Assembly: GCF_013267835.1 (NCBI RefSeq)
Contig: NZ_CP053939.1
Coordinates: 372,001-436,000, forward strand
Source: Neisseria mucosa
GTDB lineage: Bacteria; Pseudomonadota; Gammaproteobacteria; Burkholderiales; Neisseriaceae
Direction of reading: 5' to 3'
DNA: 64,000 bases
Shown: piece after piece, positions 44,454 to 52,883 of the stretch
Position numbering within the stretch: the stretch's first letter is position 1
Layout: every line of letters begins with the position of its first letter
Notes under the pieces: generated by a model
Told to the model about the DNA's origin: nothing
Seen by the model: only the letters and a program-made list of their open reading frames with translations
The model's database searches: none
Made by a program: the position numbers and the translations under genes

Positions 44454-45037
44454 ATGAAACTGAAAACCTTATTATTGCCCTTCGCCACGCTGGTCTTGTG
44501 TGCCAATGCGTTTGCCGCGCCGCCCAGTGATGCGTCGCTGGAGCGTTTGTTTGAAGTTCAGAAGATGGATGCACTGCTGAATCAGTCTCTCCAAAGCGAT
44601 GGAGGTATTGTGCTCTCTGATCCGAAGATACAGGATTTTTTAAAAGATGTGCCAAAAGATAAGCGTCCACAGTTAGAAGAGGTCCTTAAAAAATATACAA
44701 ATCAATTAATGAACGAAATTAATGCACTACAAGAGAATACCCAGGTACATAAAGCAGCTTTAGATGGTATAAAGGCGGTTTATACTCAGGAAGAAGTCAA
44801 CGCATTGATTGACTTTTACGGCACTGCAGTGGGGCAATTATACTTACTAAAACGCCGCGCTATTTTGAGGCTACAATGAATCTAATATTGAGAATTATCA
44901 CTGAAAAATACGAAAAATCCAGTAAAAACAAAAATTTAGTCCGTAAAATCCGTCAGATCATGTACAACGGCAAAAATCCTGACCAAGTCTGTACACGGCA
45001 AACAAAGCAAGCAAAGAAAACGGCACGGAAAAAATGA
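44454..45037 (+). pseudogene. Frameshifted DUF2059-like periplasmic protein
   Basis: Reading from ATG 44454 (signal peptide ending NAFA, AAGGAGA ribosome site) gives 141 aa up to TGA 44879. The DUF2059 motif EEVNALIDFYGTAVGQ is followed by residues unlike the family. Shifting frame by one base near 44835-44845 continues as LTKTPRYFEATMNLILRI and runs to TGA 45037, which fits the family well. So one base was probably lost. The second part could also be made separately from ATG 44876, which overlaps the first stop (ATGA), giving a basic 53-aa peptide. Confidence 0.65.
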
Positions 45038-45056
45038 TGCCTCTTGAGGCCGTCTG

Positions 45057-45104
45057 AAAACGAGCGCAGCGAGTTTCGCCAAAACGAGTGCAGCGAGTTT
45101 CACT
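45057..45104. repeat. Two tandem 24-bp repeats
   Basis: AAAACGAGCGCAGCGAGTTT-CGCC at 45057-45080 is followed directly by a copy with three to four changes at 45081-45104. They lie between the broken DUF2059 gene and trm112, next to a DUS. Confidence 0.7.
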
Positions 45105-45133
45105 AAAACCACCAAACCCGAAAGTAAACCCCC

Positions 45134-45316
45134 ATGGAAAAAAAATTCTTAGACATCCTTGTTTGTCCTGTTACCAAAGGCAAACTCGAATACCATCAAG
45201 ACAAACAGGAATTGTGGAGCCGTCAGGCGAAGCTGGCTTATCCGATTAAAGACGGCATCCCTTATATGCTGGAAAACGAAGCGCGAGCGTTGAGCGAAGA
45301 GGAACTGAAAGCATGA
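45134..45316 (+). CDS. Trm112 family protein (YcaR/UPF0434)
   Basis: A 60-aa protein of the Trm112-like family. [16 protein letters not shown] and [14 protein letters not shown] are conserved. The family's second pair of zinc cysteines is absent, as is usual in bacteria. Its stop overlaps the kdsB start by 4 nt (ATGA), the standard arrangement in proteobacteria, where it lies between lpxK and kdsB. Confidence 0.9.
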   Translation: MEKKFLDILVCPVTKGKLEYHQDKQELWSRQAKLAYPIKDGIPYMLENEARALSEEELKA

Positions 45317-46074
45317 CCGAATTTGTCGTATTGATTCCGGCGCGGTTGGATTCTTCACGTCTGCCGGGCAAGGCTTTGGCTGATATTCATGGTAAACCGA
45401 TGGTTGTACGCGTTGCCGAACAAGCAGCAAAAAGCGAGGCTGCGCGTGTTGTCGTTGCCACCGACCATCCCGATATTCAGACGGCCTGTCAGGTGCACGG
45501 TGTCGAAGTGGTCATGACTTCCAATCAACATGAAAGCGGTACAACGCGCCTTGCCGAAGCGGCCAATACGCTGAAACTGCCACAGCATCTGATTGTCGTG
45601 AACGTACAAGGCGACGAGCCTTTAATCGATCCCGAACTCATCAACCGTACGGCCAAAGTTTTGGTTGAAAACAATGTGCAAATGGCGACGGCCGCCCACG
45701 AATTGCACGATTTTGACGAGTTTATGAATCCCAACGTCGTCAAAGCCGTCCTCGACAAAAACCGCAACGCCATCTATTTCAGCCGCGCTCCGATTCCTTA
45801 TCCGCGCGACACCATGCGCGCCGAAAAACGCGAATTGCCTTCCGAAACAGCCGTTTTACGCCATATCGGCATTTATGCCTACCGCGCAGGCTTCCTGCAA
45901 CGCTATTCCGAAATGGAAGTTTCTCCTTTGGAAACCATCGAATCGCTGGAACAATTGCGCGTCTTGTGGCACGGCTATCCGATTGCCGTTGAAATTGCCC
46001 AAGAAGCGCCAGCCGCCGGCGTGGATACGCAGGAAGATTTGGACAGGGTAAGGGCTGTGTTCGAGGCCGTCTGA
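45313..46074 (+). CDS. kdsB: 3-deoxy-manno-octulosonate cytidylyltransferase
   Basis: Activates Kdo as CMP-Kdo for lipooligosaccharide core synthesis. 253 aa, normal length. [20 protein letters not shown] (4-24 region), NVQGDEPLI and [12 protein letters not shown] are diagnostic. It is coupled to the Trm112 gene, and lpxK lies 1.6 kb upstream with the DUF2059 genes inserted between. A DUS half-site is inside the gene at about 45478. Confidence 0.95.
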   Translation: MTEFVVLIPARLDSSRLPGKALADIHGKPMVVRVAEQAAKSEAARVVVATDHPDIQTACQVHGVEVVMTSNQHESGTTRLAEAANTLKLPQHLIVVNVQGDEPLIDPELINRTAKVLVENNVQMATAAHELHDFDEFMNPNVVKAVLDKNRNAIYFSRAPIPYPRDTMRAEKRELPSETAVLRHIGIYAYRAGFLQRYSEMEVSPLETIESLEQLRVLWHGYPIAVEIAQEAPAAGVDTQEDLDRVRAVFEAV

Positions 46075-46085
46075 AAGGAAAAAAC

Positions 46086-46604
46086 ATGAATGATTTACGC
46101 CATTTGAGCCGTGACGAACAAAAACTGCTTGCCGATGTCGCTTTGCTGGTCAAAGACGACGATCAAGAGTTCAACTACGAAATGTTGAAAGTGGCCGCGC
46201 CCGATGAAGCCAGCGGCGAATTTTGGTTTCGCATGGCAGAAATGCTCAGCACCCTGCCGCCCAACCAGTCTTTAGATTTGCGCATGACCGGTGGACGGTT
46301 GGCGGTCGCCGTATCGATTTTATCGGTGTTGTTGCAGGAAAGCCCCGACATTCCCCAGCTTTGGGCGCAAAAAGTGATTGCGCTCAACTATCTGGCACAC
46401 GGCCATCGGACACGCGCCCTCGGTTTGGCGCAACAGCCGGACAAAGCGGCAGAAGCCAACGAGGAAGAATATTTGGCAAAAGCCTTGTCCCAAAATCTAC
46501 TTTCCACGTTGAAAGACGCGTTGGAACGCTTCCCCGAAGACAGCTGGTTTATCGAAATGCGCGATGATGCGTGGCAGCACTTTGGCGCAGAGCAGGCCGT
46601 CTGA
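46086..46604 (+). CDS. Conserved hypothetical protein downstream of kdsB
   Basis: A 172-aa soluble helical protein; no signal peptide. I do not recognise a named family. It has an acidic start (RHLSRDEQKLLADVALLVKD) and TPR-like helical pairs in the second half (LAKALSQNLLSTLKDALERF). It lies 11 bp after kdsB and ends inside an uptake sequence, so it is likely in the kdsB transcript. A tetratricopeptide-like scaffold role is only a guess. Confidence 0.6.
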   Translation: MNDLRHLSRDEQKLLADVALLVKDDDQEFNYEMLKVAAPDEASGEFWFRMAEMLSTLPPNQSLDLRMTGGRLAVAVSILSVLLQESPDIPQLWAQKVIALNYLAHGHRTRALGLAQQPDKAAEANEEEYLAKALSQNLLSTLKDALERFPEDSWFIEMRDDAWQHFGAEQAV

Positions 46605-46640
46605 AGTTTTGAACGATAAACGCAAGGCGTGTAGAATTAA

Positions 46641-47324
<684 letters not shown>

Positions 47325-47343
47325 GTTTTGCCGAAGTAAAATC

Positions 47344-47381
47344 ATGAGGCCGTCTGAAAAAATATTTTCAGACGGCCTTTT
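47344..47381. terminator. DUS terminator after adk; left direct repeat of the islet
   Basis: A 38-bp hairpin element beginning ATGAGGCCGTCTGAAAAAAT. It recurs with one base change at 48145-48182, on the other side of the XRE/DUF697-like gene pair. Confidence 0.8.
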
Positions 47382-47399
47382 CATATTATTGTATGAGGA

Positions 47400-47762
47400 T
47401 CAACTGAATTTTTGTTCTAGTTCTTTTGCTAGAGTCCATCCTGCTGCTTCAAGTAATGCAACAGAAATAGTTGGTGCAACAACGCTGCCTAAGCCTGGAA
47501 TTAATTTTGAAAGTTCTTTTGCCATTGTTTTTATGGGTTGTTTTAACATGGTATTTTTAATTGCAGCAATAGCCATTGCCTTGGCAGCTGCTTCGGTCAT
47601 ATTGCCACCAAAAACAGCACAAAGACTTGTGCACATGGTAGTCATTGTAACCATATCTGTAGCGATACCCAGTCCTGGTACTGGTATGGCGTTGCCTGCG
47701 GCAGCAGCAATTGCATGAGAATGAATAATTTTATGGCATTTTGATTCTTGGTCTGGTGTCAT
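47400..47762 (-). CDS. Small hydrophobic DUF697-like protein of the XRE islet
   Basis: A 120-aa protein from ATG 47762 (MTPDQESKCHKII); a longer start at 47795 has no ribosome site. Two hydrophobic helical segments carry Pro-Gly motifs, AIPVPGLGIATDMVTM and KLIPGLGSVVAPTIS. This pair resembles DUF697/YcjF domains, which sit in membranes and often join GTPases, but no GTPase domain is here. It is AT-rich and divergent from an XRE regulator, with two operator-like dyads between. Function is unknown; it may be a membrane-active effector. Confidence 0.55.
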   Translation of the reverse strand: MTPDQESKCHKIIHSHAIAAAAGNAIPVPGLGIATDMVTMTTMCTSLCAVFGGNMTEAAAKAMAIAAIKNTMLKQPIKTMAKELSKLIPGLGSVVAPTISVALLEAAGWTLAKELEQKFS

Positions 47763-47799
47763 GGTTTTCTCACAATAGGTAAAGTATAAAATCATTAAA

Positions 47800-47818
47800 T
47801 ACTACGTTATTCGTAGTA
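47800..47818. promoter_or_regulatory. Operator-like dyad O1 of the XRE islet
   Basis: Perfect inverted repeat TACTACG-TTATT-CGTAGTA. Its core TACGTTATTCGTA matches 11 of 13 bases of a second dyad 33 bp downstream. Probably a binding site for the XRE regulator. Confidence 0.65.
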
Positions 47819-47835
47819 AATAATCAAGAGAAATA

Positions 47836-47848
47836 TACGAGATTCGTA
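47836..47848. promoter_or_regulatory. Operator-like dyad O2 of the XRE islet
   Basis: TACGAGATTCGTA, a dyad sharing TACG--ATTCGTA with O1. Its spacing of 33 bp, about three helical turns, would place two repressor dimers on one DNA face. It lies 24 bp before the XRE start codon. Confidence 0.65.
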
Positions 47849-47872
47849 ACTTTGATTTTTAGGATAGAAGTT

Positions 47873-48133
47873 ATGAATTTACAAGAAATTTTTACAAGGC
47901 GATTTAAGGAAGCAAGAAAAGCAAAAAATTTGACGCAGGAGAAGCTGGGACTGGCGATAGGATTAGATGAGTTTGTGGCAAGTACGCGTATTAATCGTTA
48001 TGAGAAAGGAAATCATCAGCCTGATTTGAATACTTTGCAGAAAATTGCTGAAGTATTGGAAGTTCCACCAGCCTTTTTTTTCAGCGATGATGAATTTTCT
48101 GTAAAAATTTTAGATTTATATAAGAATAATTAA
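47873..48133 (+). CDS. XRE-family helix-turn-helix regulator
   Basis: An 86-aa regulator from ATG 47873 (MNLQEIFTRRF), chosen because TAGGATAG lies 8 nt upstream. The helix-turn-helix covers about 12-62 (ARKAKNLTQEKLGLAIG, INRYEKGNHQPDLNTLQKIA). A short tail follows with no ligand domain. The size and the divergent partner resemble phage- or toxin-linked repressors. It is AT-rich compared with adk and pyrF. Confidence 0.85.
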   Translation: MNLQEIFTRRFKEARKAKNLTQEKLGLAIGLDEFVASTRINRYEKGNHQPDLNTLQKIAEVLEVPPAFFFSDDEFSVKILDLYKNN

Positions 48134-48144
48134 GGTATGTTGTG

Positions 48145-48182
48145 ATGAGGCCGTTTGAAAAAATATTTTCAGACGGCCTTTT
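48145..48182. terminator. DUS-like terminator; right direct repeat of the islet
   Basis: 38 bp that match 47344-47381 except for one base (GCCGTTTGAA instead of GCCGTCTGAA). It serves as a hairpin after the XRE gene. Confidence 0.75.
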
Positions 48183-48235
48183 GTGTACAAAAGCTGTTAA
48201 AATCGAAGCTATAACCGTTTATCCGCAGGCATCTT

Positions 48236-48967
48236 ATGAATCCCTTAATCTCCGACTTCCAAACCCAGCAACAACGCACTCCCGTCATCGTCGCCCTTGA
48301 TTTTGCCAACGAAAAAGACACGCTCGGATTTGTCCGCAATCTTGACCCGACATTGTGTCAAATCAAAATCGGCAAAGAGCTGTTTACCGCGACCGGCCGC
48401 AATTTGGCGGAAAGCTTAATCAATCAAGGTTTCAAACTTTTCCTCGATTTGAAATACCACGATATTCCCCACACCGTCGCTCAGGCATGCAAAGTTGCCG
48501 CCGATATGGGCGTTTGGATGGTCGATATGCACGCATCGGGCGGCCGCCGCATGATGGAAGCCGCCGTAGAAGCCGTTGCCGGATATCACACCAAGCCGCT
48601 TTTGATCGGTGTAACCGTGTTGACCAGCATGGAACAAAGCGACTTGGCCGAAATCGGTTTGAACATCGCCCCTGAAGAACAAGTCATCCGCTTGGCGAAA
48701 CTGGCGCAAAGTTCAGGCTTGGACGGCGTGGTATGTTCTGCTCAAGAAGCCGCACCGTTGCGCCGCGAATTAGGACAAGATTTTGTCTTGGTTACGCCGG
48801 GTATCCGCTTGGACGTTGCCGGCAACAACGACGATCAACGCCGCATCATGACACCGGCCGAAGCATTGGCGGCAGGCTCGACTTATCTGGTAATGGGCCG
48901 TCCGGTAACCAAAGCTGCCGATCCGGTAGCCGTATTGCGCGAAGTGAATCGCGTAGCAAACGCTTAA
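48236..48967 (+). CDS. pyrF: Orotidine 5'-phosphate decarboxylase
   Basis: Makes UMP from OMP. 243 aa, normal length. IVALDFANEKD (start), FLDLKYHDIPHTV (catalytic Asp-Lys-x-x-Asp) and GIRLDVAGNNDDQRRIM are diagnostic. The ATG at 48236 follows a weak ribosome site. The broken oxidoreductase gene begins 11 bp downstream. Confidence 0.95.
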   Translation: MNPLISDFQTQQQRTPVIVALDFANEKDTLGFVRNLDPTLCQIKIGKELFTATGRNLAESLINQGFKLFLDLKYHDIPHTVAQACKVAADMGVWMVDMHASGGRRMMEAAVEAVAGYHTKPLLIGVTVLTSMEQSDLAEIGLNIAPEEQVIRLAKLAQSSGLDGVVCSAQEAAPLRRELGQDFVLVTPGIRLDVAGNNDDQRRIMTPAEALAAGSTYLVMGRPVTKAADPVAVLREVNRVANA

Positions 48968-48978
48968 GGAGTCTGAAT

Positions 48979-49629
48979 ATGAGAGCCATCATCATCGGAG
49001 CAACCGGCGCAACAGGCAAATCCCTGTTACCCTTGTTGACAGATCATTCGGAAATCGAGCGTATCGACTGCTTCGGACGCAGAAATTCCGATTTTTCCCA
49101 TCCAAAACTGTACGCTCATCAGATTGACTTTGCACAGATTGAAACATGGCGTGATGAAGTGCAGGGTGATGTATTGTTTGCCTGCTTGGGCACGACTTTG
49201 AAAGCAGCAGGCAGCAAAGAGGCGTAATGGGCTGTCGATTACGAAGCAAATCTTAAGTTTGCCAAAGCCGCACGAGAAAACGGCGTGAATACCTTGGTTT
49301 TGGTTTCCGCTTCCGGCGCCAATGCCGCTTCACGCCTGTTTTATCAAAGGATGAAAGGCGAATTGGAGCAGGCATTGATTGCTTTGAACTTTCCGCGCCT
49401 TATCATTTTCCGTCCGCCATTATTGATTCGTCCAAATAGCGACCGCTTGGGCGAAAAAGTCGCCAAACGGATTTTGTACGGACTCAACCGCATCGGCCTG
49501 CTGAAAAACCAACGTCCGCTTGCCGTTGAGACATTGGCAAAAGCCATGCTGAAAGTAGCTTTGAGACCGCCTGAACATTCAGTGCAGGTATATGAATCTC
49601 AGGACATTTTCAGACTTTCGGACGGATAA
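48979..49629 (+). pseudogene. NAD(P)H-binding oxidoreductase with an in-frame stop
   Basis: ATG 48979 has a TAAGGAG ribosome site. One frame runs to TAA 49627-49629 but is cut by TAA at 49225-49227 (codon 83). The first part has the nucleotide loop IIGATGATGKSLLP and CLGTTLKAAGSKEA. After the stop the reading continues as WAVDYEANLKFAKAARENG and LVSASGANAASRLFYQRMKG, the normal family sequence (HTATIP2/YraR-like atypical SDR). A CAA-to-TAA change explains it. The second half may still be made from an internal ATG at 49285. Confidence 0.85.
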
Positions 49630-49673
49630 TCCGAATACGCAGTTTTGCAGAAAATTTTAACAACGGAGGCAAT

Positions 49674-50636
49674 ATGCCCACCAAGTTCCAACAAGAAACC
49701 CTCAAATCTCGTTTTGCACAAGCCAAAGTCCTTGTTGTCGGCGATGTGATGCTCGACCGCTATTGGTTTGGCGATGTGTCCCGTATTTCTCCTGAAGCCC
49801 CCGTGCCGGTGGCGAAAATCGGACGTATCGACCAACGCGCGGGTGGCGCGGCAAACGTTGCGCGCAATATCGCCTCATTGGGTGGCAAAGCAGGGCTGTT
49901 GTCCGTGACTGGCGATGATGAAGCTGCGGATGCACTGGATGCGTTGATGGCGCAAGACGGTGTTTCTTCCTATCTGATGCGCGACAAGCAAATTGCGACT
50001 ACTGTCAAACTGCGCGTTGTTGCTCGCAACCAGCAGCTTATCCGACTTGATTTTGAAGAGCCGCCGCATCGTGAGGTATTGGAACAAATCAAGCAGCAAT
50101 ACCGCGAAGTGTTGCCTGAATATGATGCCATTATTTTTTCAGATTACGGCAAGGGCGGCCTGTCGCATATTTCCGATATGATTGATTGGGCGAAACAGGC
50201 CTGTAAACCTGTTTTAATCGACCCCAAAGGCGACGATTACGAAAAATATGCCGGTGCTACGCTGATTACGCCGAATCGTGCAGAATTGAAAGAAGTGGTG
50301 GGCAGTTGGAAAAACGAAAACGATTTGACCGAAAAAGCTCAAAACCTGCGCCGTCATCTTGATTTGAACGCAATTTTGCTGACCCGAAGCGAAGAGGGCA
50401 TGACCTTGTTCAATGAGGGCGAGCCGATTTATCAGCCTACACGGGCTCAAGAAGTCTATGATGTATCCGGTGCGGGCGATACCGTTATTGCCGGAGTGGG
50501 CTTGGGTTTGGCGGCAGGTTATACCATGCCTGAAGCGATGCACCTTGCCAATACGGCGGCAGGCGTTGTCGTGGCAAAACTTGGTACGGCGGTTTGCTCG
50601 TTTGCCGAATTGACCAAGGCATTGGAAGAGCAATAA
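49674..50636 (+). CDS. hldA: D-glycero-beta-D-manno-heptose-7-phosphate kinase
   Basis: Phosphorylates heptose-7-phosphate for lipooligosaccharide inner-core synthesis. 320 aa with only the ribokinase-like domain; the adenylyltransferase half of E. coli HldE is separate, as in Neisseria (rfaE). VVGDVMLDRYWFGDV, RAGGAANVARNIA and DVSGAGDTVIAG (catalytic Asp) are clear. GGAGGC precedes the ATG. It lies just upstream of hldD. Confidence 0.93.
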   Translation: MPTKFQQETLKSRFAQAKVLVVGDVMLDRYWFGDVSRISPEAPVPVAKIGRIDQRAGGAANVARNIASLGGKAGLLSVTGDDEAADALDALMAQDGVSSYLMRDKQIATTVKLRVVARNQQLIRLDFEEPPHREVLEQIKQQYREVLPEYDAIIFSDYGKGGLSHISDMIDWAKQACKPVLIDPKGDDYEKYAGATLITPNRAELKEVVGSWKNENDLTEKAQNLRRHLDLNAILLTRSEEGMTLFNEGEPIYQPTRAQEVYDVSGAGDTVIAGVGLGLAAGYTMPEAMHLANTAAGVVVAKLGTAVCSFAELTKALEEQ

Positions 50637-50777
50637 TGATTGTTTCTGACGGCCTTAAAATTCTAAATGCCGTCTAAAAATAAGAATTGGAAAATAATCC
50701 AGACAGAGAAGTTTTTATTTTCAGACGGCATGATTACTTCAAGGCCGTCTGAAAAATCAAAATAAAGGAAACTTATT

Positions 50778-51782
50778 ATGACCATTATCGTAACAGGCGC
50801 GGCCGGCTTTATCGGCAGCAACATCGTTAAAGCACTTAACCAGCGCGGTATTACCGACATTGTTGCCGTTGACAATTTGAGCAAAGGCGAAAAATTTAAA
50901 AACCTTGCCGAGTGTGAAATTGCCCATTATCTCGATAAACATGAATTTATCCGCCAAGTGCGCGGCCATCTTCTGCCTTACGAAAACATCGAAGCCGTCT
51001 TCCACCAAGGCGCGTGTTCCGACACCATGAACCACGACGGCCTCTACATGATGGACAACAACTATCAGTACACGCTTGATCTCTTGGACTGGTGTCAGGA
51101 CGAACGTATTCCGTTTCTTTATGCTTCCAGCGCCGCCGTGTACGGCAAAGGCGAAATCTTCCGAGAAGAGCGCGAACTGGAAAAACCACTCAATGTTTAC
51201 GGCTACTCTAAATTCTTGTTTGATCAAGTATTGCGCCGTCGCATGAAAGAAGGCCTGACCGCCCAAGTCGTCGGCTTCCGTTACTTCAACGTATATGGAC
51301 AGCAGGAGCAACACAAAGGCCGTATGGCATCCGTCGCCTTCCACCATTTCCACCAATACCGTGAACATGGCTATGTTAACCTGTTTGGCGCCAATGACGG
51401 CTACGGCAACGGCGAACAAACCCGCGATTTTGTCAGCGTAGAAGACGTCGCCAAAGTTAACCTTTACTTCTTCGATCATCCCGAGCTTTCAGGCATCTTT
51501 AACCTCGGTACAGGCCGCAGCCAACAGTTTAACGAACTTGCCGCCGCAACCGTCAACGCCTGCCGTGCAGCCGAAGGCAAGCCTGAAATGAGTTTGAAAG
51601 AGCTGGTTGAAGAAGAACTTATTCGCTATATTCCATTCCCAGATGCACTTAAAGGCAAATATCAGAGCTTCACTCAAGCGGACATCACCAAGCTGCGTGA
51701 AGCCGGGTATACAGAAGAATTCTTGGATGTAAAACAAGGCGTCAGCCGTTACGTGAAATGGATGCTGGAGAACTTGGTTTAA
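50778..51782 (+). CDS. hldD: ADP-L-glycero-D-manno-heptose 6-epimerase
   Basis: The last step of ADP-heptose synthesis. 334 aa, SDR fold. NADP loop [13 protein letters not shown] (5-17), a catalytic YGYSK motif (about 140-144) and [11 protein letters not shown] are diagnostic. AAAGGAAAC precedes the ATG. The 140 bp between hldA and hldD hold one intact and one degenerate uptake sequence (GCCGTCTAAA at about 50671). Confidence 0.95.
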   Translation: MTIIVTGAAGFIGSNIVKALNQRGITDIVAVDNLSKGEKFKNLAECEIAHYLDKHEFIRQVRGHLLPYENIEAVFHQGACSDTMNHDGLYMMDNNYQYTLDLLDWCQDERIPFLYASSAAVYGKGEIFREERELEKPLNVYGYSKFLFDQVLRRRMKEGLTAQVVGFRYFNVYGQQEQHKGRMASVAFHHFHQYREHGYVNLFGANDGYGNGEQTRDFVSVEDVAKVNLYFFDHPELSGIFNLGTGRSQQFNELAAATVNACRAAEGKPEMSLKELVEEELIRYIPFPDALKGKYQSFTQADITKLREAGYTEEFLDVKQGVSRYVKWMLENLV

Positions 51783-51800
51783 GTCCTTCTGATTTGAATG

Positions 51801-51838
51801 ATAAGGCCGTCTGAAAAAGGATTTTCAGACGGCCTTAT
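51801..51838. terminator. DUS terminator after hldD
   Basis: ATAAGGCCGTCTGAAAA and its complement around a 3-nt loop. The following 230 bp (51840-52070) hold nothing I can support. Confidence 0.75.
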
Positions 51839-52073
51839 CATTTTGGGAAATTTTAAAATGAGAAATTTACTTTTCTGCGATGGAAATTGGAATAGTATTT
51901 TCAAAACTCATGTTTTATAAAAGATTTAGCTTATCAGGGGGATATCTGATGGGGTAGTGGTTGATTACTTTTCTAAAAGCGGTTGGGATAATTAGATGTA
52001 AATAGGTATAAATAGGCTAAGGTTATGGCCTGTAAAAATAACTGAAAGTTCTTGTTTTGTAGATTGTAATAGA

Positions 52074-52099
52074 CAAAAAAATAACCGCTTAAAAGCGGT
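52074..52099 (-). terminator. Rho-independent terminator of the tRNA operon
   Basis: On the minus strand a stem ACCGCTT/AAGCGGT is followed by TATTTTTTTG. It lies just past the tRNA-Leu gene. Confidence 0.85.
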
Positions 52100-52102
52100 A
52101 AA

Positions 52103-52192
52103 TGGTGCCCGGAGCCGGAATCGAACCGGCACGGCCGGTTTAGGGCCGACGGATTTTAAGTCCGTTGTGTCTACCTATTTCACCACCCGGGC
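52103..52192 (-). tRNA. tRNA-Leu (anticodon TAA)
   Basis: 90 nt including an encoded CCA. Acceptor GCCCGGG pairs with TCCGGGC (one G-T). Anticodon loop CTTAAAA gives TAA. The long variable arm fits leucine. Last gene of the minus-strand tRNA operon. Confidence 0.95.
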
Positions 52193-52213
52193 GTAGACAG
52201 TAAATTGAGAAGT

Positions 52214-52291
52214 TGGAGGCGGGGGCGCGGATTTGAACCGGCCTGTATAAGGGTTGCACCCCTTATAGCATAAACACTCTGCCACCCCGCC
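52214..52291 (-). tRNA. Aberrant tRNA-Cys-like gene (non-canonical cloverleaf)
   Basis: 78 nt with an encoded CCA and discriminator U. Acceptor GGCGGGG/CCCCGCC is perfect and the 3-bp D stem matches the neighbouring tRNA-Cys. The anticodon arm is an 8-bp stem (TATAAGGG/CCCTTATA) with a 6-nt loop GTGCAA that still shows GCA. The T arm (GGCCGG, loop TTCAAAT, CCGCGC) has two mismatched positions and one extra base next to the acceptor. It could be a decaying tRNA-Cys or an unusual tRNA with a special role. Confidence 0.6.
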
Positions 52292-52301
52292 ATGAAAGGG
52301 A

Positions 52302-52375
52302 TGGAGGCGAGAGTCGGAATCGAACCGGCGTAGACGGATTTGCAATCCGCTGCATAACCACTTTGCTATCTCGCC
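52302..52375 (-). tRNA. tRNA-Cys (anticodon GCA)
   Basis: 74 nt including CCA. Acceptor GGCGAGA/TCTCGCC, anticodon loop TTGCAAA (GCA), discriminator U, all canonical. It lies 10 nt upstream of the aberrant Cys-like gene. Confidence 0.96.
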
Positions 52376-52406
52376 AAAACTACGCTTGAGTGTTGTAGTA
52401 TGAAAC

Positions 52407-52482
52407 TGGAGCGGGAAACGAGTCTCGAACTCGCGACCTCAACCTTGGCAAGGTTGCGCTCTACCAACTGAGCTATTCCCGC
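52407..52482 (-). tRNA. tRNA-Gly (anticodon GCC), copy 4 of the operon
   Basis: 76 nt with encoded CCA; acceptor GCGGGAA/TTCCCGC, anticodon loop TTGCCAA. Identical to the three copies upstream. Confidence 0.96.
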
Positions 52483-52503
52483 ATATTCGGATGCATGATT
52501 TGA

Positions 52504-52579
52504 TGGAGCGGGAAACGAGTCTCGAACTCGCGACCTCAACCTTGGCAAGGTTGCGCTCTACCAACTGAGCTATTCCCGC
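52504..52579 (-). tRNA. tRNA-Gly (anticodon GCC), copy 3 of the operon
   Basis: Identical 76-nt copy, 21 nt upstream of copy 4. Spacers between copies differ in sequence. Confidence 0.96.
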
Positions 52580-52603
52580 ATTTGAGTGCATCTGAAATTA
52601 AAC

Positions 52604-52679
52604 TGGAGCGGGAAACGAGTCTCGAACTCGCGACCTCAACCTTGGCAAGGTTGCGCTCTACCAACTGAGCTATTCCCGC
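52604..52679 (-). tRNA. tRNA-Gly (anticodon GCC), copy 2 of the operon
   Basis: Identical 76-nt copy with a 24-nt spacer to copy 3. Confidence 0.96.
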
Positions 52680-52713
52680 ATATTGAAAAAGAACAATCAA
52701 CAAGTAATCGGAA

Positions 52714-52789
52714 TGGAGCGGGAAACGAGTCTCGAACTCGCGACCTCAACCTTGGCAAGGTTGCGCTCTACCAACTGAGCTATTCCCGC
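52714..52789 (-). tRNA. tRNA-Gly (anticodon GCC), copy 1 of the operon
   Basis: Identical 76-nt copy, first gene behind the operon promoter. Confidence 0.96.
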
Positions 52790-52826
52790 TCTGATATTTG
52801 TTGCTTCGTATATCGAAGAAGACGCA

Positions 52827-52855
52827 ATTATTATGGATTTAATCGTGTGCGTCAA
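52827..52855 (-). promoter_or_regulatory. Promoter of the tRNA operon
   Basis: On the minus strand TTGACG (52855-52850), a 17-bp spacer and AATAAT (52832-52827), followed by a GC-rich TGCGTC, the kind of discriminator seen at stable-RNA promoters. Confidence 0.65.
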
Positions 52856-52883
52856 GTGTTTTGTTTTTATTTTTTTAAAAAAT

